From: an uncultured Pseudodesulfovibrio sp.
Lineage (GTDB): Bacteria; Desulfobacterota; Desulfovibrionia; Desulfovibrionales; Desulfovibrionaceae
Assembly: GCA_947259235.1 (NCBI GenBank)
Contig: CAMYLL010000148.1
Location: forward strand, 1 to 6,758
Direction: 5' to 3'
DNA: 6,758 nt
Positions 1-5,337 of this stretch are shown piece after piece. Every line of letters begins with the position of its first letter. The stretch's first letter is position 1. The notes under the pieces were generated by a model. That model had not been told where the DNA came from. It made no database searches and saw only the letters and a program-made list of their open reading frames with translations. The position numbers were made by a program, and so were the translations under genes.

Positions 1-79
1 CGCCGTGGGCGGTGGTCAAAGTGCCTCTGCGGGCCTGGCCGTCGCTGGCGTGGAGGGTGAACTTTCCTGGGTGGCTCAT
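1..79 (-). CDS. tgt: Queuine tRNA-ribosyltransferase, N-terminal fragment (runs off the left edge)
   Basis: Read leftward from the ATG at 79-77, 26 codons are visible, beginning MSHPGKFTLHASDGQARRG and continuing TLTTAHG. The pattern F-x-L-x-A-x-D-G-x-A-R-x-G followed by T-x-x-H-G is the characteristic opening of bacterial Tgt. That enzyme swaps guanine 34 for the queuosine precursor preQ1 in tRNAs with GUN anticodons. A GGAG lies 9 nt upstream of the ATG, inside the last codons of nth, and the gap to the nth stop is 4 nt, so the two genes are almost certainly cotranscribed. Catalytic and zinc-binding residues lie outside the window, so the call rests on the N-terminus alone. An archaeal-type or paralogous transglycosylase is unlikely but not excluded. 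Confidence 0.8.
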   Translation of the reverse strand, partial: MSHPGKFTLHASDGQARRGTLTTAHG

Positions 80-83
80 ATAT

Positions 84-716
84 TTATACTCCGTTTTTTG
101 GACAGATATCGGCGAGTTCGCAGCCGGTGCAACGCGGGCTGCGCGCGGGGCAGACCTCCCGGCCGAAGTAGACCAGAAAGTGGTTGATTTCTCCCCAGAC
201 CTCGCGGGGGAAGAGCGGCATGAGATCCTTTTCGATGCGCACGGGGTCCGAGTTGACAGTCAAGCCCATGCGGAAGGCGAGCCGTTTGACGTGGGTGTCC
301 ACGGCAATGCCCTCGTGGACGCCGAAGGCGTTGGACAAAACGATGTTGGCTGTCTTGCGTGCCACGCCGCCCAGGGTGATCAGCTCGGCCATGGTGCGCG
401 GCACTTTGCCGCCGTAGACGTCCATGATGCGCCCGGCTGCGGCCTTGAGGTTCTTCGCCTTGTTTCTGAAGAATCCGGTGGAGCGGACGACGTCCTCTAT
501 GTCGGTCACGTCTGCCCCTGCGAGAGACGCTATGTCGGGCCAGCGTTCGAAAAGAATCGGAGTGACCTTGTTCACGCGTGCATCCGTGCACTGGGCCGCC
601 AGGACCGTGGCAACCAGAAGCTCCCAGGCGTTTTCCCAGTCCAGCGCTGGAGCGGGGGCCGGGTAGCGCTTCTTCAGCCGGGAGTGTATCTCTGTGGCGC
701 GTTGCTTGATGTTCAT
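84..716 (-). CDS. nth: Endonuclease III, DNA glycosylase/AP lyase
   Basis: This base-excision-repair enzyme removes oxidised pyrimidines and cleaves the abasic site. The 210-aa product matches the usual size (E. coli Nth is 211 aa). The helix-hairpin-helix segment LGGVARKTAN (115-124) carries the catalytic Lys121. VDTHV holds the catalytic Asp140. Cys189, 196, 199 and 205 give the C-X6-C-X2-C-X5-C spacing of the 4Fe-4S cluster loop. I chose the ATG at 716 because GGAGA lies 4 nt upstream and MNIKQRA matches the family start. An in-frame ATG at 752 would add 12 residues but has no ribosome binding site. The hairpin reads L-G-G-V-A where many homologs have L-P-G-V-G, a mild variation. The gene leads a nth-tgt pair and is divergent from cutA. 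Confidence 0.95.
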   Translation of the reverse strand: MNIKQRATEIHSRLKKRYPAPAPALDWENAWELLVATVLAAQCTDARVNKVTPILFERWPDIASLAGADVTDIEDVVRSTGFFRNKAKNLKAAAGRIMDVYGGKVPRTMAELITLGGVARKTANIVLSNAFGVHEGIAVDTHVKRLAFRMGLTVNSDPVRIEKDLMPLFPREVWGEINHFLVYFGREVCPARSPRCTGCELADICPKNGV

Positions 717-720
717 GGGT

Positions 721-725
721 TCTCC
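721..725 (-). promoter_or_regulatory. Ribosome binding site of nth, deciding its start
   Basis: On the minus strand GGAGA stands 4 nt before the ATG at 716. No comparable purine-rich site precedes the alternative in-frame ATG at 752. This supports the shorter, 210-residue protein. Confidence 0.7.
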
Positions 726-794
726 GTTTCTTTGCCGATCACTGGTTAGCATCAGTCAGTCCGGGGCTCAAGCACCAAGTGGTCCCGATACCCT

Positions 795-822
795 TTGCGC
801 AGGTCGCTGAAAAATGTATCAT
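795..822 (+). promoter_or_regulatory. Weak sigma-70-like promoter candidate for cutA
   Basis: TTGCGC (795-800), a 16-nt spacer and TATCAT (817-822, five of six consensus bases) would start transcription near 829 and give a leader of about 48 nt before cutA. The -35 is poor. A better -35 hexamer, TTGACA at 833-838, has no acceptable -10 and would put the start inside the cutA Shine-Dalgarno, so I favour this upstream pair. This is inference from consensus only. Confidence 0.25.
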
Positions 823-833
823 CAAGCTGGTAT

Positions 834-849
834 TGACACTCATGACACT
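834..849 (+). repeat. Tandem direct repeat TGACACT-CA-TGACACT upstream of cutA
   Basis: Two exact 7-bp copies of TGACACT begin 9 bp apart (834 and 843), and a degenerate third copy, TGACGAC, begins at 853. They lie between the best promoter candidate and the cutA ribosome binding site, where a regulator could bind. The repeat is short and could be chance. Confidence 0.4.
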
Positions 850-876
850 CTGTGACGACAGCCCCCGGAGGCCGAA

Positions 877-1191
877 ATGTCAGAATCATTCATCTATATG
901 ACATGCGCCACGGCCAAGGAAGCCGAAGATATAGGAGCCGTTCTGGTGGAGCGCAGGCTGGCGGCGTGCGTCAACATCATCGACGGCATGCGCTCTCTCT
1001 ACTGGTGGGAGGGCAAAGTGGAGCGGGGTGAGGAGACCGTGCTTATCGCCAAGACCAGGAGCGAACTCGTGCCGGAGCTGACCGAGGCCGTCAAGGCCGT
1101 ACACGGGTATGAGGTTCCGTGCGTGGTCGCCATGCCCATCGAGGACGGTAACGCGGATTTCCTGACCTGGATTCGCCGGGAGACGAGGTAG
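877..1191 (+). CDS. cutA: CutA1-family divalent-cation tolerance protein
   Basis: CutA proteins are small, very stable cytoplasmic trimers that bind copper and other divalent metals. They were named for a copper-tolerance phenotype, and their biochemical role is still unclear. The 104-aa product is a full-length short form. The family signatures are all present: R-L-A-A-C-V-N-I at 27-34, S-L-Y-W-W-E-G at 40-46, E-E-T-V-L-I-A-K-T at 52-60, H-G-Y-E-V-P at 76-81 and G-N-A-D-F-L-T-W-I at 91-99. Cys31, His76 and Glu79 sit in the most conserved stretches. GGAGG at 867-871 lies 5 nt before the ATG. The gene diverges from nth and is followed after 86 bp by the adenosine kinase-like gene, probably with its own promoter. 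Confidence 0.93.
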   Translation: MSESFIYMTCATAKEAEDIGAVLVERRLAACVNIIDGMRSLYWWEGKVERGEETVLIAKTRSELVPELTEAVKAVHGYEVPCVVAMPIEDGNADFLTWIRRETR

Positions 1192-1212
1192 GCCTGGGAA
1201 GGACCGCGGACG

Positions 1213-1242
1213 TTGACACGGGACCAAGCCTCACCTTACTGT
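1213..1242 (+). promoter_or_regulatory. Candidate sigma-70 promoter for the kinase genes
   Basis: A perfect -35 hexamer TTGACA (1213-1218) is followed after 18 nt by TACTGT (1237-1242, three of six -10 consensus bases). Transcription would begin near 1249, leaving a 29-nt leader before the ATG at 1278. The -10 is weak, so an activator may be needed, or the match may be fortuitous. Confidence 0.33.
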
Positions 1243-1262
1243 GCCGACCATCGAAACAGCCA

Positions 1263-1277
1263 TCTTCAGGAGGAAGA
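1263..1277 (+). promoter_or_regulatory. Shine-Dalgarno in a hairpin loop before the adenosine kinase-like gene
   Basis: TCTTC (1263-1267) pairs with GAAGA (1273-1277) around the loop AGGAG, and the ATG follows immediately. The strong AGGAGG site would be partly enclosed if the helix forms, though five base pairs rich in A-U would be only marginally stable. It marks the start codon clearly. Confidence 0.4.
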
Positions 1278-2213
1278 ATGCAGATCTATATTTCCGGTTC
1301 CCTCGCCTTTGACCGCATCATGACCTTCCCGGACAAATTCTCCAATCACATCCTGCCCGACAAGATTCACATCCTCAACGTCTGTTTTCTCGTTGACGGG
1401 CTGGAGGAGAAGTTCGGCGGCACGGGCGGGAATATCGCTTACTGCCTCTCCCTGCTGGGGGAGAAGCCAATCCTTCTGAGCCAGGTGGGCAAGGACTTCG
1501 CGTCTTACGACGGATGGCTGCACACGCACGGAATCAACGTGGAAGGCATCCGCACAGTGGAACAGGAGTTCACCGCCGGAGCCTATATCACCACGGACAA
1601 ATCCGACAATCAGATCACCGGCTTCAACCCCGGTGCAATGAAATATCCCAGCCAGTACAATATGACTTCCATCGATCCCGCCGATGCTCTGGGCATCATT
1701 TCCCCCGGCAACCTTGGTGATATGATGGACCACCCCCGCTATTACAGGGACAACAAGATCCCGTTCATCTTCGATCCGGGCCAGCAGATCCCGGCCTTCA
1801 CGGGAGAACAGTTGGCCGAGGCATTTGACGGTGCTGAGATTCTGATCACCAACGACTATGAGCTTGAAATGATCATGAACGCCACCAAGCTGACCAAGGA
1901 CGAGATAGTAGACCGTGTGGCCTACCTGATCACGACCTTGGGAGAGAAGGGCTCCGTGGTCAATTGCAAGGGCGAGGAGACGCATGTTTCCGCCGTTCCC
2001 GTTTCCGCCGTTGTCGACCCCACGGGCGCTGGCGATGCCTTTCGCGCCGGTCTGCTCAAGGGGTTGAGCATGGAAAAGACCGTGGCCGAGGCGGCCAAGC
2101 TCGGCTCGGTGTGCGCGGCGTATGCAGTGGAGCACAAAGGGACGCAGGAGCATTCCTTCACTCTGGACGAGTTCACCAAACGCTATGAGGCGAGTTTCGG
2201 GCCCATGGAATAG
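1278..2213 (+). CDS. PfkB-family kinase, probable adenosine kinase
   Basis: The 311-aa protein is a full-length ribokinase/PfkB kinase. Visible landmarks are the N-terminal I-S-G-S-L-A-F-D (5-12) with substrate-contacting Asp12, the G-G-T-G-G-N motif (47-52), T-L-G-E-K-G (220-225), and signature 2 D-P-T-G-A-G-D-A-F (247-255) with the anion hole and catalytic base Asp253. From memory it resembles the actinobacterial adenosine kinase type (Mycobacterium Rv2202c) along its length: the SGSxAxDxxMxFPxxF opening, FLVD, F-x-P-G-A-M, TNDYE, DPTGxGDAFRAG and GTQE near the C-terminus. The likely reaction is adenosine + ATP to AMP + ADP, a purine salvage step, but a ribose or other nucleoside substrate cannot be excluded. 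It lies 31 nt upstream of the APH-fold gene and probably shares its transcript. Confidence 0.85.
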   Translation: MQIYISGSLAFDRIMTFPDKFSNHILPDKIHILNVCFLVDGLEEKFGGTGGNIAYCLSLLGEKPILLSQVGKDFASYDGWLHTHGINVEGIRTVEQEFTAGAYITTDKSDNQITGFNPGAMKYPSQYNMTSIDPADALGIISPGNLGDMMDHPRYYRDNKIPFIFDPGQQIPAFTGEQLAEAFDGAEILITNDYELEMIMNATKLTKDEIVDRVAYLITTLGEKGSVVNCKGEETHVSAVPVSAVVDPTGAGDAFRAGLLKGLSMEKTVAEAAKLGSVCAAYAVEHKGTQEHSFTLDEFTKRYEASFGPME

Positions 2214-2225
2214 GCCCGACCCCAG

Positions 2226-2241
2226 GCCTCGGCAAGGAGGC
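2226..2241 (+). promoter_or_regulatory. Ribosome binding site of the APH-fold gene, inside a possible hairpin
   Basis: AAGGAGG (2234-2240) lies 4 nt before the ATG at 2245 and fixes that start over an in-frame ATG at 2122 inside the upstream gene. GCCTC (2226-2230) can pair with GAGGC (2237-2241), so the Shine-Dalgarno would be the 3' arm of a 5-bp GC-rich stem with a 6-nt loop. Such a stem could damp translation unless ribosomes terminating at 2213 melt it. Confidence 0.5.
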
Positions 2242-2244
2242 GTC

Positions 2245-3327
2245 ATGATCCGGTTGGGCAAGGCAAGCATCGAGGCGTATCTCAGACGGGTTTACGGCAA
2301 GGACGCCAAGCTGTTGGCAGCGGGCGATATCGGCAAGCTGGAAGAGCAGGGCATGAAGGGCTTCGGCTACGGAAAGCCCCTGCTCATCCGCTTCACCACT
2401 GGCGGAAAAACCCGCGAGGCCGTTCTTTCCGTGATGAAGGGGGACAAGTACGGCCATCAGTTCTACTGGGACCGGGCCGCCATCCTCATGTTTCAATACG
2501 AGACGTCGGCCCGCATGGAGCGGCATGTCCGCCCCATGGGGCTGGGCTATGTGGATGCGGACGACGCCCTGATCCCGGTGGAGCGTCCCCGGGAGTTCTT
2601 CATCGTCAACGAAAAGCTGGAAGGACACGATTACTTTCTTGATCTGGAGCGAATCCGTTCTTGCGATTTTCGGGAATCCGATGTCGACACCGCGCGAGAG
2701 TTCGCCCGCTGGCTTGCCCGCCTGCACGATACCAGGCTCGACGATGCTCATCTCTATTTCCGGCGCATTCGCAACCTGATCGGGTCGAGCGAGTGTATTC
2801 TCGGGCTGATTGACGAGGCCTATCCGCATCCTTACGCTCCTTTTGCCAACGACCGTTTCATCGCTCTCGAAAAACGGCTGGTGGACTGGCGCTGGAAGCT
2901 CAAGGGATATTCACACCGACTGAGCGCGGTGCACGGGGACTTTCATCCCTGGAACGTGCTGATCACCGACGAGGGTGATTTCTCGGTGCTCGACCGCAGC
3001 CGGGGCGAGTGGGGAGAGCCTGGAGGCGATCTCGCCACCATGGCCGTCAACTACCTGCTGTGGAGTCTCTATGACCATGACAGGCTGGCCGGTCCCTTCG
3101 AGCGTCTCTACCGGACCTATTTCGAAGAATACCTGGAGCGCACCGGCGATGCCGAGGTGCTTGAGGTCATGGCTCCGTTCTTCGTCTTCCGCGCACTGGT
3201 TATCGCCTCGCCCGAGTGGTATCCAGATCATCCGCCCGAGGTTCGCCGCCGCCTCTTCAACCTGATGGTCAATGTCCTCGAAAGCGACGTCTTCGATTGG
3301 GAAAACATCAACAGGTACATGGAGTAG
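2245..3327 (+). CDS. APH/choline-kinase-fold phosphotransferase
   Basis: The 360-aa protein belongs to the protein-kinase-like APH family, which phosphorylates hydroxyls of small molecules such as antibiotics, choline or sugars. The Brenner motif is H-G-D-F-H-P-W-N (230-237), with catalytic Asp232 and Mg-binding Asn237. It is followed by V-L-D-R-S (248-252), where Asp250 is the expected second metal ligand, and by G-G-D-L-A (260-264). The N-lobe has a G-F-G-Y-G-K loop (39-44), a candidate ATP-binding Lys65 and a hinge-like E-K-L-E-G (123-127). The C-terminal helices include an F-R-A-L-V-I-A-S-P-E-W segment. No signal peptide or membrane segment is seen. The substrate is unknown, and antibiotic resistance is unlikely given the location among metabolic genes. 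The stop is 5 nt before the APS-kinase-like gene, which suggests a shared process. Confidence 0.82.
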   Translation: MIRLGKASIEAYLRRVYGKDAKLLAAGDIGKLEEQGMKGFGYGKPLLIRFTTGGKTREAVLSVMKGDKYGHQFYWDRAAILMFQYETSARMERHVRPMGLGYVDADDALIPVERPREFFIVNEKLEGHDYFLDLERIRSCDFRESDVDTAREFARWLARLHDTRLDDAHLYFRRIRNLIGSSECILGLIDEAYPHPYAPFANDRFIALEKRLVDWRWKLKGYSHRLSAVHGDFHPWNVLITDEGDFSVLDRSRGEWGEPGGDLATMAVNYLLWSLYDHDRLAGPFERLYRTYFEEYLERTGDAEVLEVMAPFFVFRALVIASPEWYPDHPPEVRRRLFNLMVNVLESDVFDWENINRYME

Positions 3328-3332
3328 CCGCT

Positions 3333-3920
3333 GTGTCAAAGGCTACCCATGATGGTTGGGCCGTCTGGTTTGTCGGCCTTCCGGGCAGCGGCAAAAGCTC
3401 CCTGGCCCGGGGCGTGCGCGACCATCTCCTTGAGCGAGGGGTGAATACCGTACTGCTTCAGATGGACAAGCGCCGCACGGTCTACTTTCCCGACCCAAAA
3501 TACACGTCCCGGGAGCGTGAGACGGCCTACGCCATGTTCGTCGACGAGGCAGCGGAACTTGTCGGGCAGGGAGTGAACGTGCTTATGGACGGCTCGGCCT
3601 ACACGGTTGCCATGCGCGCCCGCGCTCGGGGCCGAATCGCCCGGTTTGCGGAAGTCTTCGTGCAATGCGAGCTGGAGGAAGCCATCCGCAGGGAGGCCGG
3701 ACGGCCCCAGGGATTGGTGGCTGCGGATCTGTATGAGCGGGCATTGCGGCGGAAGAGAACCGGCGAGCAGTTCGACGACCTGGGCGAGGTCATCGGCGTG
3801 GACGTCCCCTTCGAGGTTGATCCTGATGCGGAGTTGATCATAGACAACACACACCTGACCAAGGAAGAGACGCTGGGAAAAGCCCTGCACTTTCTGGACA
3901 GCTGGCTCGGGAATGTTTAA
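3333..3920 (+). CDS. Divergent adenylylsulfate-kinase-like P-loop kinase
   Basis: The 195-aa protein starts at GTG 3333, with GGAG at 3321-3324 abutting the upstream stop codon. No in-frame ATG lies between that stop and the P-loop. The Walker A G-L-P-G-S-G-K-S-S (15-23) after A-V-W-F-V matches the start of APS kinases. So does the C-terminal order D-L-Y-E-R-A (132-137), G-V-D-V-P-F-E (155-161), D-A-E-L-I-I-D (165-171), which parallels KGLY, GIDDPYE and PELxLDT in CysC. The usual D-G-D-N-V-R element is replaced by M-D-K-R-R (44-48). The F-I-S-P-x-R element is replaced by D-G-S-A-Y-T (86-91). An extra segment lies around 121-130. These changes argue against ordinary PAPS synthesis. The protein may phosphorylate another alcohol or nucleotide. 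It follows the APH-fold gene by 5 nt. Confidence 0.75.
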   Translation: MSKATHDGWAVWFVGLPGSGKSSLARGVRDHLLERGVNTVLLQMDKRRTVYFPDPKYTSRERETAYAMFVDEAAELVGQGVNVLMDGSAYTVAMRARARGRIARFAEVFVQCELEEAIRREAGRPQGLVAADLYERALRRKRTGEQFDDLGEVIGVDVPFEVDPDAELIIDNTHLTKEETLGKALHFLDSWLGNV

Positions 3921-3972
3921 CTCCCTCCCTGGACGTACGCACTCCCACCCAAAAATCTGAAAAGCCCCGTGG

Positions 3973-3987
3973 CGCATACAGGATGCG
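3973..3987 (+). promoter_or_regulatory. Small hairpin presenting the miaB ribosome binding site
   Basis: CGCAT (3973-3977) and ATGCG (3983-3987) flank the loop ACAGG. The only recognisable Shine-Dalgarno for miaB, AGGA at 3980-3983, is mostly in the loop and ends 10 nt before the ATG. TTTT follows the stem, but five base pairs are too few for a convincing terminator. I see no good promoter in the 73-nt gap, so miaB may be read through from the kinase genes. Confidence 0.3.
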
Positions 3988-3993
3988 GTTTTA

Positions 3994-5337
3994 ATGAAGT
4001 TTCACATCACCACCTTCGGGTGTCAGATGAATGTCCATGATTCTCAATGGCTCGCCCGTGCCCTGGAAAGCAGGGGCTGGGAAGAAGCAGGCGAGGATGA
4101 TGCCCTGGTATACATCGTCAATACATGCAGTGTCCGCGACAAGCCGGAACAGAAAGTTTACAGCGAGTTGGGACGTATTGCCGCTCATCTCAAGCGCGAC
4201 CCTTCGGTCTTTGCCGCCGTGGGGGGCTGCGTGGCACAGCAGATTGGCAAGGGGTTTTTCCAGCGGTTCCCCTTCGTCAAGCTGGTCTTCGGGTCGGACG
4301 GCATTGCTGGCGCGCCCAACGCATTGGAGCGTCTCGCCGTCGGAAGCGACGAGCGGGTGGCCCTGCTCGACTTCATGCCTGTCTACGAAGAGCGCGAGCA
4401 CGCCCTCGCCCCCGTGGCGGGACACTCCCGCCAGGCCTTCGTCAACATCATGCAGGGGTGCGATAACTTCTGTTCCTACTGTATTGTCCCCTATACCCGC
4501 GGGCGCCAGAAATCACGCCATCCTGACGCGGTGCTGGACGAGTGCCGCGCCCTGGTGGAGTCCGGCGTGCGGGAGATCACGCTCCTTGGTCAGAACGTCA
4601 ACAGCTTCGGCATGGACAAGGGTGGGGCGGGTGTCAGCTTTGCCGACTTGCTCCGGCAGGTGGCCGTCATCGACGGTCTCGACAGGTTGCGCTTCACCAC
4701 CTCCCATCCCAAGGACATCGCTCCGGAGGTCATCGCGGCCTTCGGCGAGTTCGATACCATCTGCCCGTCCCTGCACCTTCCCTTGCAGTCCGGGTCTGAC
4801 TCGGTGCTCAAGTCCATGCGGCGTCGCTATACCAGAGACCACTATCTGGCCATCGTCGATGCCCTCAAGCAGGCCAGACCGGACATTGCCCTGACCACCG
4901 ACCTCATCGTGGGCTTTCCCGGGGAGACAGAAGCCGACTTTCAGGATACCCTCGACGTCATGGAGTCGGTAGGCTATGAGTCCAGTTTTTCCTTCAAGTA
5001 TTCCGACCGACCGGGCGTGGCCGCTGTGAACATGGAGCCGAAGGTCGATTCCGAGATTGCCGCGGAACGTCTGATGCGCTTGCAGACTCTGCAAAATAAT
5101 ATTACTAGAAAATGTCTAAAAATACTTGAGGGCTCCTCGACACATGCTTTTATCGAGGGACTCAGCCGGATGCAGGACGGCGGAACCACTTCGTGGAAGG
5201 GACGCGACCCCGCCGGACGCATAGTCAATGTGGCGACTGACGAGGGCGGGGATCTGGTCGGAATGATGGTCCCAGTTCGAATAACCGAAGCCAAGAAACA
5301 TTCCCTGGTTGGCGAAAGGAACGGAGAGCCGTGGTAA
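3994..5337 (+). CDS. miaB: tRNA-2-methylthio-N6-dimethylallyladenosine synthase
   Basis: MiaB is a radical-SAM enzyme that adds a methylthio group to i6A37 of tRNAs reading codons that begin with U, which improves decoding. The 447-aa product is full length. The N-terminal UPF0004 domain supplies Cys10 (G-C-Q-M-N), Cys45 (N-T-C-S-V-R) and Cys79 (G-G-C-V-A) for the auxiliary 4Fe-4S cluster. The radical-SAM motif C-X3-C-X2-C is Cys156, 160 and 163, followed by P-Y-T-R-G. L-L-G-Q-N-V-N-S, L-H-L-P-L-Q-S-G-S-D and I-V-G-F-P-G-E-T are also present. A C-terminal TRAM domain (about 376-440) has I-E-G-L-S-R and G-R-I-V-N-V. The start fits the family opening. Twelve consecutive A/T-ending codons sit just before TRAM. 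The stop overlaps the next gene by 7 nt. Confidence 0.97.
   Translation: MKFHITTFGCQMNVHDSQWLARALESRGWEEAGEDDALVYIVNTCSVRDKPEQKVYSELGRIAAHLKRDPSVFAAVGGCVAQQIGKGFFQRFPFVKLVFGSDGIAGAPNALERLAVGSDERVALLDFMPVYEEREHALAPVAGHSRQAFVNIMQGCDNFCSYCIVPYTRGRQKSRHPDAVLDECRALVESGVREITLLGQNVNSFGMDKGGAGVSFADLLRQVAVIDGLDRLRFTTSHPKDIAPEVIAAFGEFDTICPSLHLPLQSGSDSVLKSMRRRYTRDHYLAIVDALKQARPDIALTTDLIVGFPGETEADFQDTLDVMESVGYESSFSFKYSDRPGVAAVNMEPKVDSEIAAERLMRLQTLQNNITRKCLKILEGSSTHAFIEGLSRMQDGGTTSWKGRDPAGRIVNVATDEGGDLVGMMVPVRITEAKKHSLVGERNGEPW
5092..5127 (+). other. AT-rich rare-codon patch inside miaB
   Basis: Codons 367-378 of miaB all end in A or T and include AGA, CTA and ATA, which are otherwise scarce in this window. 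Only 6 of 36 bases are G or C in an otherwise GC-rich gene. The patch encodes Q-N-N-I-T-R-K-C-L-K-I-L at the junction of the radical-SAM and TRAM domains. It could slow translation at a domain boundary, hold an internal promoter for the downstream genes (TTGCAG at 5080, 17-nt spacer, TACTAG at 5103, both weak), or be a remnant of local gene conversion. Confidence 0.6.
5135..5158 (+). repeat. Inverted repeat in miaB, CCTCGA-N12-TCGAGG
   Basis: Two perfect 6-bp arms (5135-5140 and 5153-5158), extendable by one G-U pair, flank a 12-nt loop that includes TTTTA. It begins 8 nt after the AT-rich patch, within the TRAM-coding part. It may form an mRNA hairpin or a binding palindrome, or be chance. 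Confidence 0.3.

Noticed and set aside
12..749. Long plus-strand open frame opposite nth
   Set aside because: It lies antisense to a clear endonuclease III gene, has no family motifs and no ribosome site. Long antisense frames are expected in GC-rich genes.
774..783. Palindrome ACCA-AG-TGGT in the nth-cutA gap
   Set aside because: Only four base pairs per arm and no association with a promoter element; expected by chance.
833..861. TTGACA at 833-838 as the cutA -35 element
   Set aside because: The matching -10 position reads CGACAG or ACGACA, and the implied start would fall on the cutA Shine-Dalgarno.
2122..2244. Upstream in-frame start for the APH-fold protein
   Set aside because: It would lie inside the adenosine kinase gene, adds 41 low-complexity basic residues and has no ribosome site. 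The ATG at 2245 follows a strong AAGGAGG.
1266..2270. Minus-strand frame of 334 codons opposite the adenosine kinase-like gene
   Set aside because: Its composition reflects the reverse complement of a well-supported PfkB gene, and no recognisable domain appears.
2245..3327. Aminoglycoside resistance determinant
   Set aside because: The APH fold alone does not imply resistance. The gene sits in a metabolic operon with no mobile-element signs.
3216..3332. Upstream in-frame ATG for the APS-kinase-like protein
   Set aside because: It would overlap the end of the APH-fold gene by more than 100 nt and add residues that do not resemble the family. GTG at 3333 sits at the right distance from GGAG and from the P-loop.
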